Below, piece by piece: positions 16,613 to 25,701 of a stretch of DNA of 64,000 nucleotides. Numbering within the stretch: position 1 is the stretch's first letter; each line of letters opens with the position of its first letter. Source of the stretch: an uncultured Bacteroidia bacterium (GTDB taxonomy: Bacteria > Bacteroidota > Bacteroidia > Bacteroidales > UBA932); assembly GCA_902785825.1 (NCBI GenBank), contig CACZZZ010000002.1, positions 124,001 through 188,000 of the forward strand, read 5' to 3'. A model generated the notes under the pieces. It searched no databases. It worked only from the letters and a program-made list of their open reading frames with translations, and was not told the origin of the DNA. The position numbers were made by a program, and so were the translations under genes.

Positions 16613-17968
16613 ATGAATAAAAAAGATATGAGCAGGATTGTAGTTTTGGGAGGAGGAGAGAGCGGTGTCGGAGCCGCCGTCCTCGCTAAAGTGAAGGGAT
16701 TCGACGTGTTTCTTTCAGATAATGGCCAGATCGCCGGGCATTATGCTGACGACCTTCGCAAATGGGACATCCCGTTTGAGGAAGGTGGTCACACAGAGGA
16801 TCTTATCCTCAATGCCGACGAGGTTATTAAGAGCCCCGGAATCCCCAGCACTGTCCCGATGATCCAGAAACTCGAGGCCAAAGGGACTCCTATCCTTTCT
16901 GAGATCGAGTTCGCCGGGCGGTATGACAACGCCAAAAAGATCTGCATCACGGGAAGCAACGGCAAGACAACCACGACTTCGCTTATCTACTACCTTCTTC
17001 AGAACGCCGGACTGAATGTCGGTCTGGGAGGCAACATCGGAAAGAGTTACGCCTACCAGGTGGCGACCGAGCATTTTGACTATTACGTGTTGGAAATAAG
17101 CAGTTTCCAGCTGGACAACTGCTATGAGTTCCATCCGGACATCGCCATCATCACCAACATCACTCCCGACCATCTGGACCGCTATGGCTACCAGCTCGAG
17201 AACTACGTCAAGGCGAAGTTCAGGATTACCCGCAATCTCAGCCCCGAAGACTGCTTTATCTTCGACTCCGACGACGAGATCACTATTGACCACCTGAACA
17301 AGATAATCCTCTCAGCGAAGCGCCTCCCCTTCACCCAAAAGACCGAGGTGGAGCAGGGTGCCTTTGTAAAGGACGACAAGATCGTCGTCAAGTACGAGGA
17401 CGAGGAGTGCGACATATTCCTCAAAGAGCTCGCGCTGGGCGGAAAGCACAACATCTACAACTCTATGGCGGCCGCACTCGCTGCCAAGGCTTCCGGCATT
17501 GACAATAAGACTATCCGGGAGTCCCTCGCCACCTTCCAGCCTGTCGAACACAGGCTCGAGCCGGTCCTGAGCATTAAGGACGTCCTGTACATCAATGACT
17601 CCAAGGCGACCAACGTCGATGCCGCCTGGTATGCCCTTGAGTGCCAGAGCAAGCCGGTGGTCTGGATAGTTGGCGGAAAGGATAAGGGCAATGACTACGA
17701 GGTGCTTAAGCCCCTGGTAAAGGACAAAGTCAAGGCTATCGTCTGCCTGGGAGTGGACAACTCCAAGATCAAAGCCGCGTTCGGGGACATCGTCGGTGAA
17801 GGAAAACTCGTCGAGACACGTTCAGCCGCTGACGCTGTCAAAGAGGCCAGTAAGTTCGCCGAGGCCGGAGATGTCGTTCTCCTCAGCCCTTGCTGCGCTA
17901 GTTTCGACCTGTTCACCAGCTACGAGGACAGGGGTCGTAAGTTCAAAGAGGCCGTGAGAATGCTTTAG
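16613..17968 (+). CDS. murD: UDP-N-acetylmuramoylalanine-D-glutamate ligase MurD
   Basis: Adds D-glutamate to UDP-MurNAc-L-alanine in the cytoplasm. The 451-residue protein has the N-terminal GGGESGVGAAVLAK, the ATP loop ITGSNGKTTTTSLIY near residues 118-132, ISSFQLDNCYEF, NITPDHLDRYG and NDSKATNVDA, in the order expected of a Mur ligase, and the C-terminal LSPCCASFDLF typical of MurD. Length is normal. It follows mraY by 10 bases and precedes ftsW by 13. No inserted repeat is visible in this gene. Confidence 0.97.
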   Translation: MNKKDMSRIVVLGGGESGVGAAVLAKVKGFDVFLSDNGQIAGHYADDLRKWDIPFEEGGHTEDLILNADEVIKSPGIPSTVPMIQKLEAKGTPILSEIEFAGRYDNAKKICITGSNGKTTTTSLIYYLLQNAGLNVGLGGNIGKSYAYQVATEHFDYYVLEISSFQLDNCYEFHPDIAIITNITPDHLDRYGYQLENYVKAKFRITRNLSPEDCFIFDSDDEITIDHLNKIILSAKRLPFTQKTEVEQGAFVKDDKIVVKYEDEECDIFLKELALGGKHNIYNSMAAALAAKASGIDNKTIRESLATFQPVEHRLEPVLSIKDVLYINDSKATNVDAAWYALECQSKPVVWIVGGKDKGNDYEVLKPLVKDKVKAIVCLGVDNSKIKAAFGDIVGEGKLVETRSAADAVKEASKFAEAGDVVLLSPCCASFDLFTSYEDRGRKFKEAVRML

Positions 17969-17981
17969 AATATTCAGGAAT

Positions 17982-19421
17982 ATGGCCCAAGAGAAGAAAA
18001 AAACAACTTTCTGGAACTTCTTCGACAACCTCGAGGGAGACAAGGTCGTGTGGATGATCGCGCTGATGTTGATGCTGATCTCCATCGTGGCCATCTTCTC
18101 CTCAACCTCGCAGTTGGCCATATCCCAGAACACTTCCAGGATGGCTATCGTCACCGAGCAGATCAAGATCTCTCTCCTTGGCCTGGTGTTCATAGTCATT
18201 TGCTACAACATCAGGAGCATCGGATTCTTCAGGATAGTCTCCCAGTTTGGCTACCTTGTCTCGATCTTTTTCCTGCTGATCCTGGCGACACACAAACCGG
18301 TCGGTCCCATTAAGCCGATCTTCGTCAACAGCGCCTGGCGAATAGTCCAGGTCGGAGGTTTCCAGCTCCATGTTTTCGAGGTCGTGAAGGTGGCCATGGT
18401 GATGTACCTGGCCTGGGCAGTGAACGCGTACCGCAATGACAAATTCATGATAGCCAACTTGTTGGCTACAAAATATCCTTTCTGGAGCAAACCTCTGGTG
18501 AAGAAGATAACCTACATCTACTTCCCTATCTTCACCGTCTGCCTCGGGATTATGGTCGGAAGTCTCTCCAGCACCATATTCATCGGAGGAATCATGTTCA
18601 TCACGATCCTGATCGGAGGTATCAGCATCAAGGAGCTCGTGGTGCCAGGGCTCGTGGCTGTAGGTCTGCTTATCGGATGCGTCGGAATCAACGCAGCCTC
18701 GAACAAGCCGAGCGACCAGAAGCCATTCCCGCATCTGGAATCCGCCATGAACAGGCTTTCTACCGACAGCACGGAAAAGCGCATGGAGATTATCCGTACA
18801 GCGCCTCGCAACAGCTCAGAATTCCAAGAGGCGCTGGACAAGCTCAAGCAGCCATTCAGCGCTAAGATCGCCATCCACGAAGGCGGCCTCCTCGGCAAAG
18901 GACCTGGAAGAAGCACGCAGAGATATGTCGTGCCTATCATGTTCGAAGATTACATGTTCAGCTTCATAGTCGAGGAATACGGTTTGCTGGGAGGCATGCT
19001 CGTGATCATCCTGTACATAAGCTTGTTGGCAAGGGGATCCATAATCGTGCGCAACTGCGACAACCACTTCGCCAAGACAGCCGTAGCCGGATTGGTGATC
19101 CTGATCACAGGCCAGGCGATGATGCACATCATGATCAACTGTGACCTGGGACCTTTGACCGGTCAGACCCTGCCTCTTGTCAGCCATGGCAACTCCTCGT
19201 TCCTGATGTTCAGCGTGGCCTTTGGTATCATCCTGTCCATCAGCAAGATGGCGAGAAGGAAGATTGCCCGTGAGGCGGAAAAAGCGGCTCCACTTGTGGA
19301 ACATGAGAGTGATAACGAGGTCAGTAGCCGCCTTAACGACCTGGAAGTACTTGAATCTGAGCTGCCTATCCATGACAATGACATTCCGGACTACGGAATA
19401 GACGACCATAATAACGAATAG
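17982..19421 (+). CDS. ftsW: Septal peptidoglycan glycosyltransferase FtsW
   Basis: A SEDS-family polymerase that builds glycan strands at the septum with FtsI. The 479-residue protein shows about ten membrane helices, the motif STSQLAISQNT after the first helix, the VFEVVKVAMVMYLAWAVN segment, the EGGLLGKGPGRS loop with the conserved glycine pattern, FIVEEYGLLGG, and TGQTLPLVSHGNSSFL near the end. After the last helix a charged tail of about 50 residues remains in the cytoplasm. It is somewhat longer than FtsW in Proteobacteria, mainly because of loops. Position between murD and murG is the classical one. Confidence 0.95.
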   Translation: MAQEKKKTTFWNFFDNLEGDKVVWMIALMLMLISIVAIFSSTSQLAISQNTSRMAIVTEQIKISLLGLVFIVICYNIRSIGFFRIVSQFGYLVSIFFLLILATHKPVGPIKPIFVNSAWRIVQVGGFQLHVFEVVKVAMVMYLAWAVNAYRNDKFMIANLLATKYPFWSKPLVKKITYIYFPIFTVCLGIMVGSLSSTIFIGGIMFITILIGGISIKELVVPGLVAVGLLIGCVGINAASNKPSDQKPFPHLESAMNRLSTDSTEKRMEIIRTAPRNSSEFQEALDKLKQPFSAKIAIHEGGLLGKGPGRSTQRYVVPIMFEDYMFSFIVEEYGLLGGMLVIILYISLLARGSIIVRNCDNHFAKTAVAGLVILITGQAMMHIMINCDLGPLTGQTLPLVSHGNSSFLMFSVAFGIILSISKMARRKIAREAEKAAPLVEHESDNEVSSRLNDLEVLESELPIHDNDIPDYGIDDHNNE

Positions 19422-19434
19422 GAGGAACACTGGT

Positions 19435-20574
19435 ATGAAAGAACCTTTAAGAGTAATAATCAGTGGCGGAGGAACCGGAGGACACATCTTCCCGGCCGTC
19501 TCTATCGCCAACAAACTTAAGGAGATCAATCCCCAGACGGAGATCCTTTTCGTCGGAGCCAAGGGCAAGATGGAAATGGAGAAAGTCCCTGCCGCCGGCT
19601 ACAAAATCGTCGGGCTGCCAATCACCGGACTCCAAAGGCAGCTGAACATAAAGAACATACTGAACGATATGAGCGTGCCCTTCAGGGTGCTGTCCAGCAT
19701 CAGCCAGGCACGCCGCCTGATAAAGGAATTCAAACCGCAGGTGGCAATCGGAGTGGGAGGCTACGCCAGCGCTCCCCTGCTGATGGCGGCCACAAGGATG
19801 GGAATCCCCTCCCTGATCCAGGAGCAGAACGGTTTCGCCGGTCTCACCAACAAGAAACTCGGGAGCAAGGTCCAGAGCATCTGCGTCGCCTACGAGGGTA
19901 TGGAAAGGTTCTTCCCGAAGGACAAGATAGTCATGACCGGCAATCCGATCAGGAGCGTCTTCGTTCCTTGCACCCCGGAGATGAAGGCGGAGGGAGAGAG
20001 GGAATATGGCCTGGATCCTACCAAGAAGCATATTTTCATCGTTGGAGGAAGCCTCGGAAGCGCCAAGTTCAACTCATGCGTCCGTAAATGGATCAGCGAC
20101 GGTTGCCCTGGATCGGAGGGCGTCGATGTACTGTGGCAATGCGGCAAATACTATAAACCGGATGTGGACATATTCATGGAGGAGCAGAACATGAAGAATC
20201 CGGAGCTCGCTGCGAAGGTCAAATATTCCGACTTCATAGGCAGGATGGAACTGGCGTACGCCGCCGCTGACGTGATCATCTCCCGCTCGGGAGCCAGCAG
20301 CGTCTCGGAGCTTTGCGCGGCGCATAAGGCGGTCATATTCGTTCCATCCCCCAATGTGGCTGAGGATCACCAGACCCATAACGCCATGGCCCTTGTCCGG
20401 AAAGACGCGGCTATGATCGTGAAGGACGCTGAGGCCATGGAGAAGATGATTCCGACAGCCCTGGAGCTGCTTAAAGACCCGGACAAGATAAAAAGCCTTG
20501 AGGAGAACGCCGGGAAAATGGCTCTGCCGGACGCGGCGGACAGGATTGCGGAGGAAGTCTATAAGCTTGTTTAA
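19435..20574 (+). CDS. murG: UDP-GlcNAc transferase MurG (lipid II synthesis)
   Basis: Transfers GlcNAc to lipid I on the cytoplasmic face of the membrane. The 379-residue GT28 protein begins with VIISGGGTGGHIFPAVSIA, the lipid-binding G loop, has GVGGYASAPLLMAA near residues 104-117, the second G loop IVGGSLGSAKFN near 204-215 and SRSGASSVSELCAAHKAVIFVPSPNVAEDHQ(T) for UDP-GlcNAc binding (given here in two overlapping parts: SRSGASSVSELCA and VPSPNVAEDHQT). An AGGAGG at 19420-19425 lies 9 bases before the ATG and overlaps the ftsW stop, a rare strong Shine-Dalgarno site for this group. Confidence 0.97.
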   Translation: MKEPLRVIISGGGTGGHIFPAVSIANKLKEINPQTEILFVGAKGKMEMEKVPAAGYKIVGLPITGLQRQLNIKNILNDMSVPFRVLSSISQARRLIKEFKPQVAIGVGGYASAPLLMAATRMGIPSLIQEQNGFAGLTNKKLGSKVQSICVAYEGMERFFPKDKIVMTGNPIRSVFVPCTPEMKAEGEREYGLDPTKKHIFIVGGSLGSAKFNSCVRKWISDGCPGSEGVDVLWQCGKYYKPDVDIFMEEQNMKNPELAAKVKYSDFIGRMELAYAAADVIISRSGASSVSELCAAHKAVIFVPSPNVAEDHQTHNAMALVRKDAAMIVKDAEAMEKMIPTALELLKDPDKIKSLEENAGKMALPDAADRIAEEVYKLV

Positions 20575-20582
20575 GAGAGACC

Positions 20583-21947
20583 ATGTCAGAATATTCAAAA
20601 ATATATTTCATCGGGATAGGCGGCATCGGCATGAGCGCCATCGCAAGGTACTACAAGACCAAGGGTTATCCCGTGGCCGGATACGACCGGACACCTTCGG
20701 ACCTGACCAAAGAGCTTGAGAGAGAAGGTATCAGCGTCCATTACACCGATGATCCGGATTATATCCCCAAGGATGTGGCCTCGACGCTTGTGGTTTACAC
20801 CCCCGCCGTACCGGACGACCTCGGCGAGATGGTTTATGTCAGAGAGCACGGGTACACCCTGGTAAAAAGATCCAGGATGCTGGGCGAGCTATCCTCAGGG
20901 CAGACATGTCTGGCCGTGGCGGGAACGCACGGCAAAACGACGACCAGCACCCTTTTGGCCCACATACTAACGGAATCCGCCTCCGGATGCTCAGCGTTCC
21001 TGGGAGGAATATCCAAGAATTACGGGACGAATCTCCTGGTAAGCCAGACTCCGGTTTTCGTGGCCGAGGCCGATGAATATGACCGCTCCTTCCTTCAGCT
21101 GCATCCGACGGTCGCCGTAATCACCGCCATGGACGCCGACCATCTCGACATCTACGGGACCCACGAGGAATACTGCAAAGCTTTCAAGGCTTTCGCCTCT
21201 CTGGTGTCCCGCTGCGTCATAATCAAAAAAGGTCTGGACATCACTCCAGCCGACACGAAAGCCAAGATATTGACCTACAGCTACGATGACCCGTCAGCCG
21301 ACTTCCATGCGGTGGACGCTAAACCTGACGAGCTCGGGCACTATGTGTTCGACCTTGTCCATCCCGGAGGGGTTATCAAAGGCGTAAGGTGCGGGGTGCC
21401 AGGATGGGTAAATGTGGAGAACAGTGTCGCGGCCGCGGCGGTTTGCCTTACTCAGGGTATGCCCGCGGAGGCCGTAAAGAGTTCCATCGGCACATTCGCG
21501 GGAGTGATGAGAAGGCTGGATGTCCATGTTGCAAGCCCCTCACTCACATACATTGACGACTACGCCCACCACCCAAGGGAGCTTGCGAGCGCTATCTCAT
21601 CCATAAGGATGATGTATCCCGGAAGAAAACTCACGGCCATATTCCAGCCTCACCTGTTCACAAGGACAAGGGACTTCGCCGGAGAGTTCGCCGAGGCACT
21701 CAGCGCTGTCGATAAGCTCATCATGCTGGACATATATCCCGCCAGGGAGGAACCGATTCCCGGGGTCACTTCTGAAATAATATTCGATAAGGTCACGACG
21801 CCCGAGAAAGTTCTTCTCAGGAAAGAGGAACTCATGGAATATCTTGATAAAGAGCCGCTTGACGTGCTGGCGACTTTCGGTGCGGGCAACATCGACCGGT
21901 TCATCGGTCCCATAACTGAATCGCTTGAGAAAAGACTTGGAAAATGA
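20583..21947 (+). CDS. murC: UDP-N-acetylmuramate-L-alanine ligase MurC
   Basis: Adds L-alanine to UDP-MurNAc, the first amino acid of the stem peptide. The 454-residue protein starts with YFIGIGGIGMSAIARYY, the nucleotide-binding turn of MurC, and has the ATP loop AGTHGKTTTSTL near residues 116-127, EADEYDRSFL, AMDADHLDIYGT and IDDYAHHPRELA. These motifs in this order separate it from the other Mur ligases in the cluster. It overlaps ftsQ by 4 bases (ATGA), which suggests coupled translation. Length and motifs are all normal. Confidence 0.97.
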   Translation: MSEYSKIYFIGIGGIGMSAIARYYKTKGYPVAGYDRTPSDLTKELEREGISVHYTDDPDYIPKDVASTLVVYTPAVPDDLGEMVYVREHGYTLVKRSRMLGELSSGQTCLAVAGTHGKTTTSTLLAHILTESASGCSAFLGGISKNYGTNLLVSQTPVFVAEADEYDRSFLQLHPTVAVITAMDADHLDIYGTHEEYCKAFKAFASLVSRCVIIKKGLDITPADTKAKILTYSYDDPSADFHAVDAKPDELGHYVFDLVHPGGVIKGVRCGVPGWVNVENSVAAAAVCLTQGMPAEAVKSSIGTFAGVMRRLDVHVASPSLTYIDDYAHHPRELASAISSIRMMYPGRKLTAIFQPHLFTRTRDFAGEFAEALSAVDKLIMLDIYPAREEPIPGVTSEIIFDKVTTPEKVLLRKEELMEYLDKEPLDVLATFGAGNIDRFIGPITESLEKRLGK

Positions 21948-22720
21948 GGAAAGGACTTAAGATAGCCATCATCGCGGCTCTAGCCTGCGCCCTGGCCTTT
22001 GCCATCCTGGTGATATTCGGGATGAACGGGGACAGAAAGCGCCAGCTGACCTGTGGAGGAGTCAATGTTGAGTTCGCTGACGGCTACAACTTCGTGACCC
22101 AGGAGGACATTGAAGGCTATCTGTCCAAAGAATACGGAGCTTACATAGGCCAGAGGCTGGACAGCGTGGATCTCGCCAAAGTCGAGAGGATACTCGACAA
22201 CAAGAGCGCCATCCTTAAAACCGAGGCTTTCACGACCCCTGACGGAATGCTGAACGTCAAAGTATTCCAAAGAGAGCCGGTCATCAGGTTCCAGAAAGGC
22301 GGCAACGGCTTCTACGCCGACGAGAAGGGATTCCTGTTCCCCCTCCAGAGCAACTACACCTCGCAGGTGCCGATCATCGACGGAGACGTCCCGCTCACAT
22401 TTGAGAGCGGATACAAGGGCGAGCCTGTCACGGACAAGGAAAAAGAGTGGCTGAGGGACATTATAACCCTTATCAACTATATGAAGAGTTCAAAGACCTG
22501 GTCAGAGAATATAAGCCAGATTTCAGTCAGACCGGAAGGGGATCTGGTGATGATTCCAAGGCAAGGAAAAGAGACATTCATATTCGGTCTCCCCGACGGG
22601 TTCGAGGAAAAATTCTCCAAAATGGGGAAATACTATACGAACATCCTTCCTGAAAAAGGTGAAGGCTTCTACTCAACGGTCAATTTGAAATATAACGGTC
22701 AGATAATCTGCAGAAAATAA
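21944..22720 (+). CDS. ftsQ: Cell division protein FtsQ
   Basis: A 258-residue bitopic membrane protein of the divisome. A short basic N-terminus (MRKGLK) and one membrane helix (IAIIAALACALAFAILVIFG, about 7-26) are followed by a periplasmic part with the FtsQ/DivIB layout: a POTRA-like region around FVTQEDIEGYLSKEYG and the beta domain with LNVKVFQREPVIRFQ and VPIIDGDVPLTF. It would link FtsL-type proteins and FtsW/FtsI at the septum. FtsQ sequences diverge strongly, so position between murC and ftsA adds much to the call. Confidence 0.92.
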   Translation: MRKGLKIAIIAALACALAFAILVIFGMNGDRKRQLTCGGVNVEFADGYNFVTQEDIEGYLSKEYGAYIGQRLDSVDLAKVERILDNKSAILKTEAFTTPDGMLNVKVFQREPVIRFQKGGNGFYADEKGFLFPLQSNYTSQVPIIDGDVPLTFESGYKGEPVTDKEKEWLRDIITLINYMKSSKTWSENISQISVRPEGDLVMIPRQGKETFIFGLPDGFEEKFSKMGKYYTNILPEKGEGFYSTVNLKYNGQIICRK

Positions 22721-22724
22721 GAAT

Positions 22725-24404
22725 ATGGAAGAACGGTACATAGCGTCTGTCGATCTGGGCACGTCCAAACTGGCGGTGTGCGTGGCCAGAATCCTGGGCA
22801 ACGACGTCCAGGTGATTTACTACAGGGAGACTCCTTCACAGGGGATCCGGTACAGTTACGTCAACAACCCCGGAAAGGTGGAGGGAGTGCTAAGGGATGC
22901 TCTCACCCAGGCCCAGCAAGAGCTCAAGATCAAGATCCAGCAGGTGATTGTCGGTCTGCCGAGATACTATGTCCGCCAGGAAAGCGCCTCGGCGAGCATG
23001 ATCAGGACAGATTCCGACTCCCAGATCGAGGAAAGCGAGGTCAAGACACTGAAATCCATGGCTTTGGAGGAATATCCGCTCAGCGACTCCAAAAACGAGG
23101 TGATCTACGGGGCGGTAGCGCAGTCCTTCTCCACGGAGGACAGCCTCAACGAGCTTGAGAACGACATCGTGGGTATGACCGCCGAGAAACTTGAAGGCAA
23201 CTTCAAGGTTTTCATCGGGAGCAGACGGCACTCGATCAACATCGACAACGTGTTCAACAGCATGAATATCGCTATCGCCAAGAAGTACTTCACTCCCGGG
23301 ATCACCGCAAGAGCCGTTCTCAAGGAGGAGCAGATGGAGAATGGCGTCGCGCTGATTGACATCGGTGCCGGAGTAAGCTCAGTGACCATATTCAAAGGAA
23401 AGATAATGAGATACTACGCCGCTATCCCGTTCGGCGGCAACAGCATCACCAGGGACATCAAGACCGAGTGCAACTTCTCGTTTGACCTCGCTGAGAACAT
23501 CAAGAGGGCCTACGGAGCCTGCATGCCCGGAAAACTGTCAGCCATGGGTGAGAAATCCATCCAGATAGTTGATGAGAACGACGAGCCGACCGCCCAGGTG
23601 ACTGTCAAGTACATCTCCGAGATCATCTCCGCCAGGATGAAGGAGATAATCGAAGCCCTTCTCTACCACATCCAGGCCAGCGGCTATGCCAGCGAGGACA
23701 TCCTGAGGGCCGGAGTTGTCGTGACAGGAGGAGGCGCCGAGATAGTGAACTGCGCCAACTACATAAAGGATCTTTCCGGATATTCAGTGAAAATCGGATA
23801 TCCGAGGAGGTTCTTCTCCTGCGAGGGCTGCCCTGAGGCCGGAGAGGCTTCCGCGGCTACTTCAATGGGAATGATTCTGGCCGCTAAAGCGGACAAGATG
23901 CTGAACTGCGTCAATGAGGCTCCGGCCCGCCGCTTCTGGACAGCCCCGAAGCCCAGACCCCAGAGTGACGATTACCGGTCCCTGAGCGGAGCCGAAGGGC
24001 AGGGCGATGGTTCAACTCCGCTCACCAACCAGTCCCAGAGCGACGACCATCGGTCTATGAGCGACGATTACCGGTCCCAGAGCGGAGCCGAAGGGCCGAG
24101 CGATGGTTCGACTCCGCTCACCAACCAGTCCCAGAGCGAAGCGAAGGATCTGGACGAAGAGAGGGCGCCCGAAGAGCCGGCCATCGAGGCCTCTGTGATC
24201 GCGGCGCAAGAAGAGGAAGGTCCAAGCGTATTCGACGACTACACCCCGGATGAAATCAAAAAGGCAAAGGACAGGAAGAAAGAGAGGCAAAAGGAAAGAA
24301 AGCCCCTGCCAAAGCCTAAGTTCACCTGGTTCAAGCATATTCAAAACACCATCAGCAAAGCTGCCGGTGACATATTCGACGACATGGAAAACGAGGAAAT
24401 CTAA
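22725..24404 (+). CDS. ftsA: Cell division protein FtsA with an expanded repeat-rich linker
   Basis: An actin-like ATPase that ties FtsZ filaments to the membrane. It starts ASVDLGTSKLAVCVARI (phosphate 1) and has ALIDIGAGVSSVTIF (phosphate 2) near residue 208 and VVTGGGAEIVNC (adenosine loop) near 337. After the folded part ends at about residue 395, a linker of about 120 residues leads to the C-terminal amphipathic membrane helix FTWFKHIQNTISKAAGDIF. Residues about 415-476 of the linker come from a 96-bp tandem duplication that ends in the AGCGAAGCGAAGGATCT repeat (reading SQSEAKDL). At 559 residues it is longer than usual for the family, and the excess is this linker. It sits 4 bases after ftsQ. 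Confidence 0.96.
   Translation: MEERYIASVDLGTSKLAVCVARILGNDVQVIYYRETPSQGIRYSYVNNPGKVEGVLRDALTQAQQELKIKIQQVIVGLPRYYVRQESASASMIRTDSDSQIEESEVKTLKSMALEEYPLSDSKNEVIYGAVAQSFSTEDSLNELENDIVGMTAEKLEGNFKVFIGSRRHSINIDNVFNSMNIAIAKKYFTPGITARAVLKEEQMENGVALIDIGAGVSSVTIFKGKIMRYYAAIPFGGNSITRDIKTECNFSFDLAENIKRAYGACMPGKLSAMGEKSIQIVDENDEPTAQVTVKYISEIISARMKEIIEALLYHIQASGYASEDILRAGVVVTGGGAEIVNCANYIKDLSGYSVKIGYPRRFFSCEGCPEAGEASAATSMGMILAAKADKMLNCVNEAPARRFWTAPKPRPQSDDYRSLSGAEGQGDGSTPLTNQSQSDDHRSMSDDYRSQSGAEGPSDGSTPLTNQSQSEAKDLDEERAPEEPAIEASVIAAQEEEGPSVFDDYTPDEIKKAKDRKKERQKERKPLPKPKFTWFKHIQNTISKAAGDIFDDMENEEI
23967..24151 (+). repeat. 96-bp tandem duplication ending in an AGCGAAGCGAAGGATCT core, inside ftsA
   Basis: Copy 1 starts at 23967 and copy 2 at 24063, exactly 96 bases (32 codons) apart, differing at a few positions. 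Each gives DDYRSxSGAEGxxDGST followed by PLTNQSQS. The second copy runs into AGCGAAGCGAAGGATCT at 24135-24151. The unit lengthens the disordered linker before the membrane helix in steps of 32 residues. Confidence 0.88.
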
Positions 24405-24416
24405 AAGAGGAAACCA

Positions 24417-25691
24417 ATGGGAGAATTTGACAATTTCGATATAGCCGAGTCCAGCGATTGGACTCCTATCCAGTCCATGATCAAGGTCATCGGAGTCGGA
24501 GGTGGCGGATGCAACGCCGTAAATTACATGTTCCGGGAGAAGGTGGAAGGTTGCAGTTTCATTGTCTGCAACACTGACCGGCAGTCGCTGGAAGAAAGCC
24601 CTGTGCCGGTAAAAATCCACATAGGACGCAGTGTCCTCGGAGCCGGGACAGATCCTGTCAAGGGGCGCAATGCGGCTCTTGAGGCACAGGAACAAATTGA
24701 GAAAGTGGTACTTAACGAAGGTACCCAGATGCTCTTCATCACCGCCGGCATGGGTGGAGGCACCGGTACTGGAGCGGCTCCTCAGATAGCCAAGATGGCG
24801 AAGGACAAGGGCATCCTCACTGTCGCCGTTGTGACCATCCCGTTCGAGAACGAGGGTGACATGGCCCTTTCCAGAGCGATAGACGGTATTCATGAGTTGG
24901 TCAAGAATGTCGATAGCCTGCTGATCATAAATAACGAGAAACTCTACGATTTCTTCGGGGGGCTTCTTATCCATGACGCGTTCCCGAAGGCTGACGAGGT
25001 ACTCGCAACGGCCGTGCGAGGCATAACCGAGATCATCTCTAAGCCCGGCTATATTAATGTCGATTTCGAGGACATCAAGACCATGATGAAGAACAGCGGA
25101 ATGGCCCTGATGGGTGCCGGTGTCGGATCTGGCGAGAACCGCATTGAGGAAGCGGTCCAGGGAGCGTTGCACTCCCCTCTTCTGAATGACTTCGACCTCA
25201 CTACGGCCAAGAATTTGCTGATCAATATCACCTGCGGCAAGAATGAGAAGGGTCTAACGATGGACGACCTCAAGGAAATCAACGCCAAGATTGGCGACTA
25301 CACAGGCAACGTCAACAAATTCAAGACCGGACTTGTGTGGGAGACGGATCCCGAGATTGGAGACAAGGTTATGATTACTGCGATAGCCACTGGCTTCAAA
25401 GTCAATGACTTATCCAAGATCACAAAAACGGATCTCGGCAATTTGATCATTATCGGGAAGGATTTCAAGTTCGAGAAGAGCAATATGGTTGGTGCCGAGG
25501 ATGTCAGCATCTCCGACCTGCCCTCCGGAATGAATATGATAGGGTACAACGCCGCGGACAACGTCAAGAGATATCACTTCGACATTGACCGTAAACCGGC
25601 TCTTGTCGTGTCTCCAGGCGAGAGCATCGGAGAGCTCGAAAGCGTACCGGCGATAAAGAGAATGGTAAGGCAAGAGAAAGAAAACAACTAA
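24417..25691 (+). CDS. ftsZ: Cell division GTPase FtsZ
   Basis: The tubulin-like GTPase that forms the division ring. The 424-residue protein has IKVIGVGGGGCNAVNYM near residues 21-37, the tubulin signature GGGTGTGAAP near 113-122, and the T7-loop region around DFEDIKTMMKNSGMALMG near 218-235. After the GTPase core (to about 330) a short linker leads to a C-terminal peptide, VPAIKRM, which matches the conserved tail that binds FtsA. The linker is short next to that of the FtsA partner here. It follows ftsA by 12 bases and precedes gltX by 10. Confidence 0.98.
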   Translation: MGEFDNFDIAESSDWTPIQSMIKVIGVGGGGCNAVNYMFREKVEGCSFIVCNTDRQSLEESPVPVKIHIGRSVLGAGTDPVKGRNAALEAQEQIEKVVLNEGTQMLFITAGMGGGTGTGAAPQIAKMAKDKGILTVAVVTIPFENEGDMALSRAIDGIHELVKNVDSLLIINNEKLYDFFGGLLIHDAFPKADEVLATAVRGITEIISKPGYINVDFEDIKTMMKNSGMALMGAGVGSGENRIEEAVQGALHSPLLNDFDLTTAKNLLINITCGKNEKGLTMDDLKEINAKIGDYTGNVNKFKTGLVWETDPEIGDKVMITAIATGFKVNDLSKITKTDLGNLIIIGKDFKFEKSNMVGAEDVSISDLPSGMNMIGYNAADNVKRYHFDIDRKPALVVSPGESIGELESVPAIKRMVRQEKENN

Positions 25692-25701
25692 AGAGAATCA
25701 G

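Noticed and set aside
23967..24151. Possible CRISPR array
   Set aside because: Only two units, no unique spacers of constant length, no cas genes, and the repeat is coding in ftsA.
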